Below the pieces are notes generated by a model. That model did no database searches. It saw only the letters and a program-made list of their open reading frames with translations, and was not told the DNA's origin. The position numbers were made by a program, and so were the translations under genes. From Gemmatimonadota bacterium (GTDB taxonomy: Bacteria > Gemmatimonadota > Gemmatimonadetes > Longimicrobiales > Gaopeijiaceae): a stretch of 59,384 bases of DNA. Every line of letters begins with the position of its first letter. Position 1 is the first letter of the stretch. Below, one piece after another: positions 25,776 through 33,872 of this stretch. The stretch covers positions 1 to 59,384 of the forward strand of contig JAPPGM010000064.1 of assembly GCA_028874995.1 (NCBI GenBank). Direction: 5' to 3'.

Positions 25776-27628
25776 CCCGCGGCATCTCCTTCGCGCCGGA
25801 GTCCGTGGGACGCCTCCCGGCCGACCCGGGCGTCTATCTGTTTCTCGGAGCGCGGGGAGAGGTTCTGTACGTAGGCAAGGCCAGGTCCCTGCGCGTTCGC
25901 GTGCGGTCGTATCTCGCCGGCGGCAGCGGCCTCGACATCAAGACGCGGGAACTGGTGCGCCGCGCCAGGACGGTCGAGACGCTGGTCGTGTCTTCGGAGG
26001 AGGAGGCGTTCATCCTCGAGGCCAACCTCATCAAGGAACACCGGCCACGCTTCAACATTCAGCTTCGTGACGACAAGAAGTACCCGTACGTCAAGGTCAC
26101 GGTGAACGAGCCGTTCCCGCGCGCCTACGTGACCCGGCGCGTGCGCGAGGACGGGTCCCGGTACTTCGGCCCCTTCGTCTCGGTGGGCCGCGTCCGGCGG
26201 GCGCTCGACCTTGTCAAGAGTACACACGGGATACGTTCCTGCCGCTACGATCTGCCCCGCGACGCTCCCCCGCGCCCGTGCCTCGACCATCACATCGGAA
26301 GGTGTGCGGCGCCGTGCGTCGGGCTGCAGTCCCGGGACGAGTATCGTCTCATGATCGACCGGCTCCTGCGCATCCTCGCAGGGGACGTTGCGAAGGTTCA
26401 GGCGGAAGTTGAACAGGAGATGCACAAAGCGTCTTCCGAACTGGACTTCGAAAGAGCCGCACGACTGCGCGACGTGCTGGCCGGACTGGACGGGATCGCG
26501 CGTCGCCAGCGCGTTCACGTGGTCGGCGGCGGCGACCAGGACATCGTCGGAATTGCGCGTGACGACCAGGTGGCGGCGGTCGTCACCCTTCTGGTCCGCG
26601 GCGGCGTCCTGATCGGCAGGGACTCGTTCGCGATGAGCGGGATCGAGGGCGAGGCGGACGCGGACATCGTCGCGAGAGCGGTGTCGCACGCCTACCTGTC
26701 CCGGGGGAGTGAGGCGGCCGAGGACCTGCCGCGTGAAGTCCTGCTCCCGGCCGACTTCGCGGATCGGCTCGTGCTGGAGAGGATCCTGAGCGGCCGGGCA
26801 GCGCGGAAGGTCGCGGTGCAGGTGCCGCAAAGGGGCGCCAAGGTGAGACTGGTCGAGCTCGCGGTCACCAATGCCCGCCATGCGCTGTCCGAACAGGTGA
26901 GGAAGGGAGAGATCGCCCGGCCCCACACCGAAGAGGTCCTCTACGAGCTGCAGGACCGTCTCGGCTTGAAGGTCGTGCCGCGGCTGATCGTCTGTTTCGA
27001 CATCTCCCACACTCAGGGCGCGGACGCCGTGGCCAGCGCGGTCCTTTTTGAGAACGGGGAGCCGTGCAGGTCCGGGTACCGGCACATGAGAATCAGGGGG
27101 GGGTTCGGCAACGACGACTACCGCTCCATGGCGGAGGCCGTCGAGAGGTACTTCGGGCGGAAGCTGAATGAGCAGGGGCCATTGCCGGACCTCGCGCTGA
27201 TCGACGGCGGTGCGGGGCAGCTGGGAGCCGCACGCGCGGCACTCGCCGCCATGGGGCTGGACCAGGTAGCCGTCGCGGCGCTGGCCAAAAGGCGGGAGGC
27301 GGTGTTCCTGCCGGGGCGCGCCACGGGAGTCCGCATGCCCCGGACGGCGCGCTCCCTGCACCTTCTGCAACGGGTTCGCGACGAGGCACACCGATTCGCC
27401 GTGCGGTACAGCCGCAAATTGCGCACGCGCCGCACAGTGCGTTCGGAGCTGGGCGAGATACCCGGAATCGGGCCCCGGCGGCAGCAGGCGCTGCTGTCGC
27501 GCTTCGGGTCGCTACGCGGCGTGAAGGAGGCCACCGCCGCCGAAATCGGCCGCATTCCCGGCTTCAGCGAAGCGATGGGGATGAAAGTGCTCACCTACCT
27601 GAAGTCGAGATCCCGCCAGCGATTGTGA
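25772..27628 (+). CDS. uvrC: UvrC, excinuclease ABC subunit C
   Basis: Makes both incisions in nucleotide excision repair. GIY-YIG nuclease at the N-terminus (DPGVYLFLGARGEVLYVGKA), four cysteines around residues 155-185 (RSC, RPCLDHH, GRCAAPC) that fit the UvrC iron-sulfur site, UVR motif ASSELDFERAARLRDVLAG, RNase H-like C-terminal nuclease (CFDISHTQGADAVAS; LIDGGAGQLGAA) and tandem helix-hairpin-helix (IPGIGPRRQQALL, IPGFSEAMG). 618 aa from ATG 25772, which overlaps the murJ stop; ATG 25763 is possible. Confidence 0.95.
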   Translation: MTRGISFAPESVGRLPADPGVYLFLGARGEVLYVGKARSLRVRVRSYLAGGSGLDIKTRELVRRARTVETLVVSSEEEAFILEANLIKEHRPRFNIQLRDDKKYPYVKVTVNEPFPRAYVTRRVREDGSRYFGPFVSVGRVRRALDLVKSTHGIRSCRYDLPRDAPPRPCLDHHIGRCAAPCVGLQSRDEYRLMIDRLLRILAGDVAKVQAEVEQEMHKASSELDFERAARLRDVLAGLDGIARRQRVHVVGGGDQDIVGIARDDQVAAVVTLLVRGGVLIGRDSFAMSGIEGEADADIVARAVSHAYLSRGSEAAEDLPREVLLPADFADRLVLERILSGRAARKVAVQVPQRGAKVRLVELAVTNARHALSEQVRKGEIARPHTEEVLYELQDRLGLKVVPRLIVCFDISHTQGADAVASAVLFENGEPCRSGYRHMRIRGGFGNDDYRSMAEAVERYFGRKLNEQGPLPDLALIDGGAGQLGAARAALAAMGLDQVAVAALAKRREAVFLPGRATGVRMPRTARSLHLLQRVRDEAHRFAVRYSRKLRTRRTVRSELGEIPGIGPRRQQALLSRFGSLRGVKEATAAEIGRIPGFSEAMGMKVLTYLKSRSRQRL

Positions 27629-27749
27629 GGGGTGTGTGGAGGTCGCTACTTGGCCGGTCCGGCCATGACCCCTATGTTACTGCGTATGGACGATTCCCGT
27701 TTCCGCCGTTGAAATCGGGGCGAGATTGAACGACTTCAGGAGGATGGTT
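27629..27749. promoter_or_regulatory. uvrC-TPR lipoprotein spacer
   Basis: A 15-bp near-perfect palindrome TGGCCGGTCCGGCCA lies at 27651-27665 and a slightly AT-richer stretch (TATGTTACTGCGTATGG) follows. AGGAGG at 27738-27743 is a strong Shine-Dalgarno for the next gene. A promoter or operator here is plausible but unproven. Confidence 0.3.
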
Positions 27750-29231
27750 GTGAACAGGTCGCGGTACGTATCAACGCTGCTGGCCGCGGGTGCCCTCGTG
27801 CTTGCCGGCTGTGCTTCCAGCGGTGGCTCCACGGGCGGCGTCACCGGAGGGGTCGAAGAGGCACTGGATGAGAACGACTACCACCGGAGCGCGGAGTTGT
27901 TTCTGACTCAGGCGGAGTCGCTGGGAGCCGTCGAGCGCTTCCGGGAAGCTCTCGACGCCGCCCTGAGCGCGATAGCGGAGGACCCCGGCAACGCCCGGGG
28001 CTACTATCAGGCGGCGAGGGCCCAGATCGGCCTGCGGGACTACGTGGCCGCGGACACCCTGTTCACCAGGACGGTGGAACTCTTTCCCGACTACGAGGAT
28101 GACGTGCAACTCCAGCGCGAAGCCGGCTGGATCACGGCGTACAACGCGTACATCGCTCCTGCCGATTCCGCCGCTGCCGCCGACGCTTCGGCCCGGAGGG
28201 GTCTGATTGAAGTCGCGGTGGACCGCCTGGAGGCCGCCGAACGGATCTACGGGAATCGCCGTCCCGAGGCGCTGATCAACCTGGGCGCCTTCTACAACCA
28301 GCTGGAACGCCGGGAAGACGCCATCGATGCGTTCGCAGCCGCCCTCGAAGTCATCCGCGCTCCTCGAATTCAGGCAATGCTGGAGACGGCGGACAGTACG
28401 TTGGCCCTGAGTTGGCTCGAAAGGGAAACGGTGGTCACCTTCAACCGCGCTCAGCTCCTGAGCGATGCGGAACGCTACGAAGATGCCGCCGCCGAATACG
28501 CAACGTACCTGGAGACGTATCCGACCGACATTCAGGCTCTGTCGAACATGGCTGCCGTGCTATCGGCGGCCGGAAGGGTCGAAGAGGCGCAGGCCATCTA
28601 TGATGATCTGCTGGCGGGTGAGAACCTGGGGATTCGCGACTACTACAATATCGGCGTGGGGCTTTACGAGGCCGAGGAATTCACCAACGCGGCCTCCGCC
28701 TTCGGGAAGGTGGTGGAGGTGGCACCGCAAAACCGCGAGGCGCTCTTTCTGCAGGTGCACTCGCTGACCCTCGCGGAAGAGTACGATAGTTGCATTCCCG
28801 TCGCGATGAGTCTGCTCGATCTGGACCCATTCAACGCGGAGAGTTCCAGGACCCTGGGATTCTGCCTGGCACGGGCCGGACAGGATCAGGAAGCCATCGA
28901 GCACCTCTGTCGCTCGCGTGACCCGCAAGCCCCGGTCCCCCCGGGGTGCGAAACCGTCGATCCCCCGGCCTTCAACGTGGGCAACGCGACCCTCGAGGCG
29001 CGCGCGGAGGGAGGCGCCGCGATCGCCGCCGAGTTTACAAACAACAGTCTGGACCCCGATACCCCGGTGACGATCCGGGTGCACTTCATTGGAGAAGAAG
29101 GCACGACGGTGGGAACTACCAGCCTGCGGGTGGAGGCGCCGGGACAGGGCGAGACCTCGGTATTCCAGGCCGACCTGACCAGTGACGAACAGGTGATCGG
29201 CTACTACTTCCAGATCATTCCTCCAAGGTAG
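27750..29231 (+). CDS. TPR-repeat lipoprotein
   Basis: Probable periplasmic lipoprotein: NRSRYVSTLLAAGALVLAGC has a basic n-region and a good lipobox (LAGC), followed by a Ser/Gly linker. Several tetratricopeptide-like helices (e.g. AEDPGNARGYYQAARAQIGL, YPTDIQALSNMAAVLSAAG, DPFNAESSRTLGFCLARAG) fill residues ~40-400. A C-terminal ~90-residue beta domain (ARAEGGAAIAAEFTNNSLD...) follows. 493 aa. GTG 27750 sits six bases after AGGAGG; TTG 27726 and ATG 27744 are also in frame but poorly spaced. The function is not recognised; TPRs suggest a scaffold for a periplasmic complex. Confidence 0.75.
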   Translation: MNRSRYVSTLLAAGALVLAGCASSGGSTGGVTGGVEEALDENDYHRSAELFLTQAESLGAVERFREALDAALSAIAEDPGNARGYYQAARAQIGLRDYVAADTLFTRTVELFPDYEDDVQLQREAGWITAYNAYIAPADSAAAADASARRGLIEVAVDRLEAAERIYGNRRPEALINLGAFYNQLERREDAIDAFAAALEVIRAPRIQAMLETADSTLALSWLERETVVTFNRAQLLSDAERYEDAAAEYATYLETYPTDIQALSNMAAVLSAAGRVEEAQAIYDDLLAGENLGIRDYYNIGVGLYEAEEFTNAASAFGKVVEVAPQNREALFLQVHSLTLAEEYDSCIPVAMSLLDLDPFNAESSRTLGFCLARAGQDQEAIEHLCRSRDPQAPVPPGCETVDPPAFNVGNATLEARAEGGAAIAAEFTNNSLDPDTPVTIRVHFIGEEGTTVGTTSLRVEAPGQGETSVFQADLTSDEQVIGYYFQIIPPR

Positions 29232-29261
29232 CGGGGGTCTCCTGAGCGGAAGTCCCGGTTC

Positions 29262-29278
29262 CCCCGTTCCGATCGGGG
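29262..29278 (+). terminator. Short GC hairpin after TPR lipoprotein gene
   Basis: CCCCG pairs with CGGGG around a 7-nt loop, 30 bases past the stop codon. No T-run follows, so it is a weak terminator candidate or simply a stabilising 3' structure before the tRNA gene. Confidence 0.3.
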
Positions 29279-29327
29279 TAGGCTGCGGACCTTCGTCACC
29301 GGCCTCCAAGGTTTCGGCGGACGGCTC

Positions 29328-29400
29328 GCGGGAGTAGCTCAGGTGGTAGAGCATCAGCTTCCCAAGCTGAGGGTCGCGGGTTCGAGTCCCGTCTCCCGCT
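29328..29400 (+). tRNA. tRNA-Gly (anticodon CCC)
   Basis: A complete cloverleaf can be drawn: acceptor stem GCGGGAG/CTCCCGC with discriminator T, D arm AGCTCAGGTGGTAGAGC, anticodon stem TCAGC/GCTGA with loop TTCCCAA (anticodon CCC, reads GGG) and T arm GCGGGTTCGAGTCCCGT. 73 nt; the 3' CCA is not encoded (TGTCC follows), so it must be added by nucleotidyltransferase. It stands alone between two TPR-protein genes. Confidence 0.97.
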
Positions 29401-29554
29401 TGTCCGCCTATCCGCTCGGAGGAGTTGGCGGCCTCTTGCGGCGGTTTGCGGCAGTCTGGCACGTGTAGCGGGCAACGGGTATTCTTTAGATGGCCGCTTA
29501 GCACCAACGACTTAGATTCCGGGGTGAAACGACTCACCCTCGCGGGAGGCAGCC

Positions 29555-30430
29555 ATGCGCAAAACACGTTGGATATTCATCGCTCTCGTCTTCGCGGTCG
29601 GCTCGCCGCTTTCGGGTCAGACGCCTGACGAGGAGTTGACGCGCCGGATCGCGGCGGCCGAGGGCGCCCAGCGACCGGATGTCCTGCTCAGGGCGGCTTC
29701 GGCCGCACGCCTGCTGGGGGACCACGAAGCCGCCGCGGACTTGCTCGAGCGGGCCACGGCCGCCCTCGACCAGGCCGAAAACGACTGGGTATCGGAGACG
29801 ATCTTCCAGGCGTTGGCGTCGGGGAAAGGGGTGAACGGGATGCAGCGGGCCTTTCGTGAGGCTCGCGAACGCATACGCATGACGCCCCAGGAGATCGCAT
29901 CCGTGACCAACAACTATCCGGCACTGCTGGTGGGCGGCGAGTTCGACGAGATGATCCTGAGCTTCCGGCCCAATCACCCGGATTCGCTGTACCGGTGTCC
30001 CTGCCTGGCCGAAAAGGCCTGGGTGCACCGGGTGGCGGGGCGCTTGCACGAGTCGCGCATCCTGTGGGGAGAGCTGGTCGCATCCTGGGATCGCAACCCG
30101 CTTCAGTTCCCCAACGATCCGGATGCGCAGGCCAACTGGCAGGGTCAATACGCCCGCAACCTAGCCCGCGCGGGGCGGTCGGCAGACGCGCGCGCCGCGC
30201 TGGCCAAGGCCATGGCCATGCCGGTGAGCGACGACGAGCGACCCAGCGTGCAGCGCCGCTGGGCTCAGACCTACGCGGAACTGGGCGAGGTCGAGATGGC
30301 GGTGGAACTCCTGGAGCCGCTGATCTCGAGTTCTACGCTCGTCACGGTCAACTCGCTCTCCACACGCCAGACCTGGGAGCCGGTGCGCAACACCCTCGTC
30401 TTTCAGGAGATGCTCGCGCGCCACCGCTGA
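29555..30430 (+). CDS. Secreted TPR-like protein
   Basis: 291 aa with a signal peptide (KTRWIFIALVFAVGSPLSGQ). Helical repeats of TPR type (residues ~30-110 and ~205-270: ALAKAMAMPVSDDERPSVQRR, YAELGEVEMAVELLEPL). The C-terminal TWEPVRNTLVFQEMLARH resembles the last helices of TPR domains in large adenylate-cyclase and kinase-type proteins (W.P.R..P.F..L). A YRCPCLAEK segment near residue 148 is notable. GGGAGG six bases before ATG 29555. A hairpin GGGTGA/TCACCC lies in the leader at ~29521-29538. Function unknown. Confidence 0.65.
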   Translation: MRKTRWIFIALVFAVGSPLSGQTPDEELTRRIAAAEGAQRPDVLLRAASAARLLGDHEAAADLLERATAALDQAENDWVSETIFQALASGKGVNGMQRAFREARERIRMTPQEIASVTNNYPALLVGGEFDEMILSFRPNHPDSLYRCPCLAEKAWVHRVAGRLHESRILWGELVASWDRNPLQFPNDPDAQANWQGQYARNLARAGRSADARAALAKAMAMPVSDDERPSVQRRWAQTYAELGEVEMAVELLEPLISSSTLVTVNSLSTRQTWEPVRNTLVFQEMLARHR

Positions 30431-30471
30431 CCCGGGCGGGGGGCAGGGCGCGGCTTCAGCCGACTGGGAGG

Positions 30472-30539
30472 ATTCGCCTTCCCGGCAGCCTGCGGACAAC
30501 CCCTCCCGGCATTCGGGCGGCTTGAGCCACGGACTGCGG
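30472..30539 (-). repeat. Dispersed intergenic repeat, copy 4
   Basis: On the minus strand from 30539: GCAGTCCGTGGCTCAAG, CCGCCCGAATGCCGGGAG, then GCTGCCGGGAAGGCGA. It is more diverged than copies 1-3 but collinear with them over the whole length. It fills the gap between a TPR gene and the DUF512 gene, ending 14 bases before the latter's start. Confidence 0.6.
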
Positions 30540-30552
30540 GAGGCGGGGAACC

Positions 30553-31827
30553 TTGGTACGAATCGGCGAAATCGGACGGGGGTCGATCGCGGAAGCCCTT
30601 GAACTCCGCATCGGCACCCGGATCCTGACGGTCAATGGCGAGCGGGTCCGGGACAGCCTCGACTTCATGTTCCGTACGGCGGAAGAAGAGATCGAGCTGG
30701 AAGCCGTCGCGCCCGACGGAGGCCGCGTGGTGTACGACATCACGCGAGACCCGTCCGAGTCACTCGGCATCGTGCCCGCACGTGACAAGATCCGGAAATG
30801 CGCCAACGAATGCGTGTTCTGCTTCATCGACGGCAACCCCCCGGAGGCGCGGGAACCGCTCTGGCTGCGTGACGACGACTTCCGCCTCTCATTCACCTAC
30901 GGCAGCTACGTAACCCTGACCAATCTGGGCCCGCGCGGGTTGCGCCGCCTTGTCGATCAGCGGATCTCTCCCCTCTACGTGAGCGTTCACGCCACCGATC
31001 CCGGCGTGAGGGTCCGCCTGCTCAAGAACGATCGCGCGGCTCTGATCATGGAGCAGCTGCGGGAGCTGCTCGGCGGGGGACTCGAGGTGCACACGCAGGT
31101 GGTCCTCTGCCCGGGCTGGAACGACCGCGACGAGCTGGACCGCACCATCGGGGACCTTTACACCCTGGGTCCGGGCGTGCTCACCCTGTCGGTGGTGCCG
31201 GTGGGCCTCACGCGCTACAACCTGGGTCGTCCGGTCCGCCCGCTCACGCGTGATGAGGCGGCGGAAGCCGTACGCCAGACGGAAGGGACCAGGGAACGCG
31301 CGCTGCGAGAACGCGGCCGGAACTGGTGCTACGCCGCAGACGAACTCTTCCTGATCGCCGGACAGGAGATTCCGGAGGCCGGGTACTACGACGACTGGAC
31401 ACTGCGTGAGAACGGCGTGGGGGCGGTGCGCGCGCTTCTGGACGGGTTCGCGAAGGAGCGGGATCGGCTCGCGCCGGTTCCGGGCGTCGATCGGATTCGG
31501 GTCGTGACGGGCACCTCGATGAGACCGTACTTCGAGGAGATGGCCCCGGCGGTGTCACAACGGATGGCGAGCCCGGTCGAGGTTGTGGCCGTGCAGAACC
31601 GGTACTTCGGTGCGTCGGTCACCATCGCGGGGCTGCTCGCGGGAGCCGATATCCTGGGCGCCGTTCGCGAGGGCCGCCGCGGCGACCTCATACTCCTGCC
31701 CGGCGAGGCGCTCAACGGCGATCGCGTCTTCATGGACGGCGTCACCCTTTCGGAGGTCGAGGCACGGCTTGCCCCGGCGGTCGTGCGTCCGGCACACGAT
31801 CTCGTCGAGGCGCTGACCCCTTCATGA
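30553..31827 (+). CDS. DUF512 family radical-SAM/PDZ protein
   Basis: 424 aa. N-terminal PDZ-like segment (IAEALELRIGTRILTVNGERV), then a CX3CX2C cluster CANECVFCF suited to a [4Fe-4S] radical-SAM centre, and a C-terminal DUF512 region (VTGTSMRPYFEEM; VQNRYFGASVTIAGLL). The family is widespread in Clostridia and cyanobacteria and commonly precedes der, as here (ATGA overlap). The reaction is unknown; ribosome or tRNA-related roles have been suggested only from context. TTG 30553 is the likely start, with a G-rich leader. Confidence 0.85.
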   Translation: MVRIGEIGRGSIAEALELRIGTRILTVNGERVRDSLDFMFRTAEEEIELEAVAPDGGRVVYDITRDPSESLGIVPARDKIRKCANECVFCFIDGNPPEAREPLWLRDDDFRLSFTYGSYVTLTNLGPRGLRRLVDQRISPLYVSVHATDPGVRVRLLKNDRAALIMEQLRELLGGGLEVHTQVVLCPGWNDRDELDRTIGDLYTLGPGVLTLSVVPVGLTRYNLGRPVRPLTRDEAAEAVRQTEGTRERALRERGRNWCYAADELFLIAGQEIPEAGYYDDWTLRENGVGAVRALLDGFAKERDRLAPVPGVDRIRVVTGTSMRPYFEEMAPAVSQRMASPVEVVAVQNRYFGASVTIAGLLAGADILGAVREGRRGDLILLPGEALNGDRVFMDGVTLSEVEARLAPAVVRPAHDLVEALTPS

Positions 31828-33137
31828 GCCTACCGGTCGTCGCGGTCGTGGGCAGGCCGAATGTGGGAAAGTCGACCTTCTTCAACCGCGCCATCGGGCG
31901 CCGGCTCGCGATCGTCGACGACACGCCCGGGGTCACACGCGACCGGAACTTCGCGGTGGCGGAGTGGGCGGGCCACGACTTCTTCCTGGTGGACACAGGG
32001 GGCGTGGTGGAGGGTTCCGACCGGGCGATCGACCGCCTCATTCGGGAGCAGGCGATGATCGCCGTCCAGGAGGCCGACGTGGTCCTTTTCCTGGTGGACT
32101 CCAAGACGGGAGTGCATCCGCTCGACCAGAAGCTGGCTGCGGTGCTGCGCAAGACGGCCAAACCCGTGCTGCTGACCGTCAACAAGGTCGACAACCTCCC
32201 GGAAGAGCGTTCCCACCTCGACTTCTGGGAGATGGGCATGGGGGAGCCATACCCCGTCAGTTCGGTTTCGGGAAGGGGTCTGGGGGACCTCCTCGACGCG
32301 GTGGTCCCGCTCCTGCCCGCCGAGGCGGAGCACCCCACGTCCGCCGACATCCGGATCGCGGTGATCGGGAAGCCGAATGCGGGCAAGTCCTCGCTCGTGA
32401 ACCGGCTCTTCGGCGAGGACCGCGTCATGGTGAGCGAGGTGCCCGGGACGACCCGCGACCCGGTGGACCTCACCATGAAGTACCACGGGCTCGACCTCAC
32501 CTTCATCGACACGGCGGGACTGCGCCGGCACGCGCGCATGAAGGACTCGGTGGAGTACTACAGCAGCCTGCGCACGGCGCGGGTGGTGCGCGAAGCGGAC
32601 ATCTGCCTCGTCGTGGTGGACAGCGCCGAGGGGCTGCACGTGCAGGACATCAAGGTGGCCGAGACGGCGTGGGAGGCGGGGTGCGGGGTGGTGATGGTGT
32701 GCAACAAGTGGGACCTGGTGGCCAAGGACACGGGCACGTCGGCGGCGTTCGCGGCCGAAGCCGGGCGGAGAGTACCGTTCCTGCGCCACGTACCCTTCCT
32801 CTTTGCTTCCGCCCTGACGGGACTGAGGATCCGGAAGACGCTCGGCCTGGTGTGTGAAGTCGCGCGCCGCCGCCGCCACCGCGTCGGTACGCCGGCGGTC
32901 AACGACGCAGTGCGGGCGCTGGTCCACCGCCAGCCGCCTCCCCACTACCGGGGCCGGCCCGTCAAGCTCAAGTATGCCACGCAGGCCCGGACCGTCCCCC
33001 CCACCTTCATCGTCTTCACGAACTTCCCGGACGCGATCCCGGCCCACTACCGCCGCTACATCGCCAACTCGCTGAGGGGTGCGTGGGACTTCACCGGTGT
33101 GCCCCTGCGGATCAGGCTGCGCAAGAGCGGCGAGTGA
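31824..33137 (+). CDS. der: Der (EngA), double-GTPase ribosome assembly factor
   Basis: Two tandem G domains, first P-loop GRPNVGKST with DTPGVTRDR, second GKPNAGKSS with PGTTRDPVD and NKWD, followed by a KH-like C-terminal domain (YATQARTVPPTFIVFTNFPD). Essential for 50S assembly. 437 aa, normal. ATG 31824 overlaps the DUF512 stop. With era at the left edge this window encodes two ribosome-assembly GTPases. Confidence 0.95.
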   Translation: MSLPVVAVVGRPNVGKSTFFNRAIGRRLAIVDDTPGVTRDRNFAVAEWAGHDFFLVDTGGVVEGSDRAIDRLIREQAMIAVQEADVVLFLVDSKTGVHPLDQKLAAVLRKTAKPVLLTVNKVDNLPEERSHLDFWEMGMGEPYPVSSVSGRGLGDLLDAVVPLLPAEAEHPTSADIRIAVIGKPNAGKSSLVNRLFGEDRVMVSEVPGTTRDPVDLTMKYHGLDLTFIDTAGLRRHARMKDSVEYYSSLRTARVVREADICLVVVDSAEGLHVQDIKVAETAWEAGCGVVMVCNKWDLVAKDTGTSAAFAAEAGRRVPFLRHVPFLFASALTGLRIRKTLGLVCEVARRRRHRVGTPAVNDAVRALVHRQPPPHYRGRPVKLKYATQARTVPPTFIVFTNFPDAIPAHYRRYIANSLRGAWDFTGVPLRIRLRKSGE

Positions 33138-33248
33138 CCGCCGCGGCCTGATCTGGCCTGCTTCCGGCGGTTGTGATAACCTCGTTCGCAGGTGCGGGCG
33201 CCGGCCTGTCGAACGGCGCCCGCGGGGCTCGAGGCGACGGGAGAGACC
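33138..33248 (+). promoter_or_regulatory. der-plsY spacer with strong hairpin
   Basis: Bases 33194-33203 and 33214-33223 form a perfect 10-bp stem (GCGGGCGCCG / CGGCGCCCGC) with a 10-nt loop; a weaker CCGCCG...CGGCGG pairing surrounds 33138-33170. No T-tract follows. This may be a processing or attenuation structure in the der-plsY transcript. GGGAGAG just before 33249 is the plsY ribosome binding site. Confidence 0.4.
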
Positions 33249-33872
33249 TTGACGAACGCACCATTGTTTGCGCTGGCGGCCTATGTCGCGGGGGCTACGC
33301 CGTCCGCGTACTGGATCGGCCGCTTCCTGTACGGAAAAGACCTGCGCACGCTGGGCAGTTGCAATCTCGGAGCAACCAACGCGTTGCGGGTTCTGGGGTG
33401 GCAAGCGGCGGTGCCGGTGGTGGTGCTCGACATCTTCAAGGGATTCGCGCCGGTATGGTGGTTTCCCGGCCTCGACGACCGGACCGCCGTGTGGTGGACC
33501 GTGATCTACGGCGCCGCGGCCATCGTAGGACACGTGTTCTCGTTCTGGGTACGGTTCCGGGGAGGGAAGGGGGTCGCCACCAGCGCCGGTGTGCTCGCCG
33601 CGGTGGCGCCGGTGGCCGCCATCGCGGGGGCGGTGGCCTGGGTGGTGGCGCTGGCGGTGACGCGCACGGTGTCGCTGGCCTCGATCGTGGCCGCATCGAC
33701 CGTTGGCGTCGCCGGGCTCTTCCTTCCCGGCCTGGGGGTCTGGGGGAAGGTATTCTTCGGGTTCATCGCGGTATTCGTCGTCTGGGCCCACCGCTCGAAC
33801 ATCCGTCGCGTGCTGGCCGGAGAGGAACCGCGCATCGACGCAAACTTCGGCCGGGACGGCGCAGTCGAGTGA
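33249..33872 (+). CDS. plsY: PlsY, acyl-phosphate glycerol-3-phosphate acyltransferase
   Basis: First acylation of glycerol-3-phosphate in phospholipid synthesis; integral membrane protein with about seven hydrophobic spans. Motif 1 reads LGSCNLGATNALRVLG (usually GSGNIGATN), motif 2 VLDIFKG, motif 3 GHVFSFWVRFRGGKGVAT, and a final HRSNIRRVLAGEE. 207 aa from TTG 33249, preceded by GGGAGAG; an upstream in-frame start at 33192 adds unrelated residues. Its stop overlaps gpsA (GTGA), coupling two successive glycerophospholipid enzymes. Confidence 0.92.
   Translation: MTNAPLFALAAYVAGATPSAYWIGRFLYGKDLRTLGSCNLGATNALRVLGWQAAVPVVVLDIFKGFAPVWWFPGLDDRTAVWWTVIYGAAAIVGHVFSFWVRFRGGKGVATSAGVLAAVAPVAAIAGAVAWVVALAVTRTVSLASIVAASTVGVAGLFLPGLGVWGKVFFGFIAVFVVWAHRSNIRRVLAGEEPRIDANFGRDGAVE

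Noticed and set aside
25367-27391. 674-codon minus-strand frame
   Set aside because: Antisense to murJ and uvrC; His/Arg-rich shadow.
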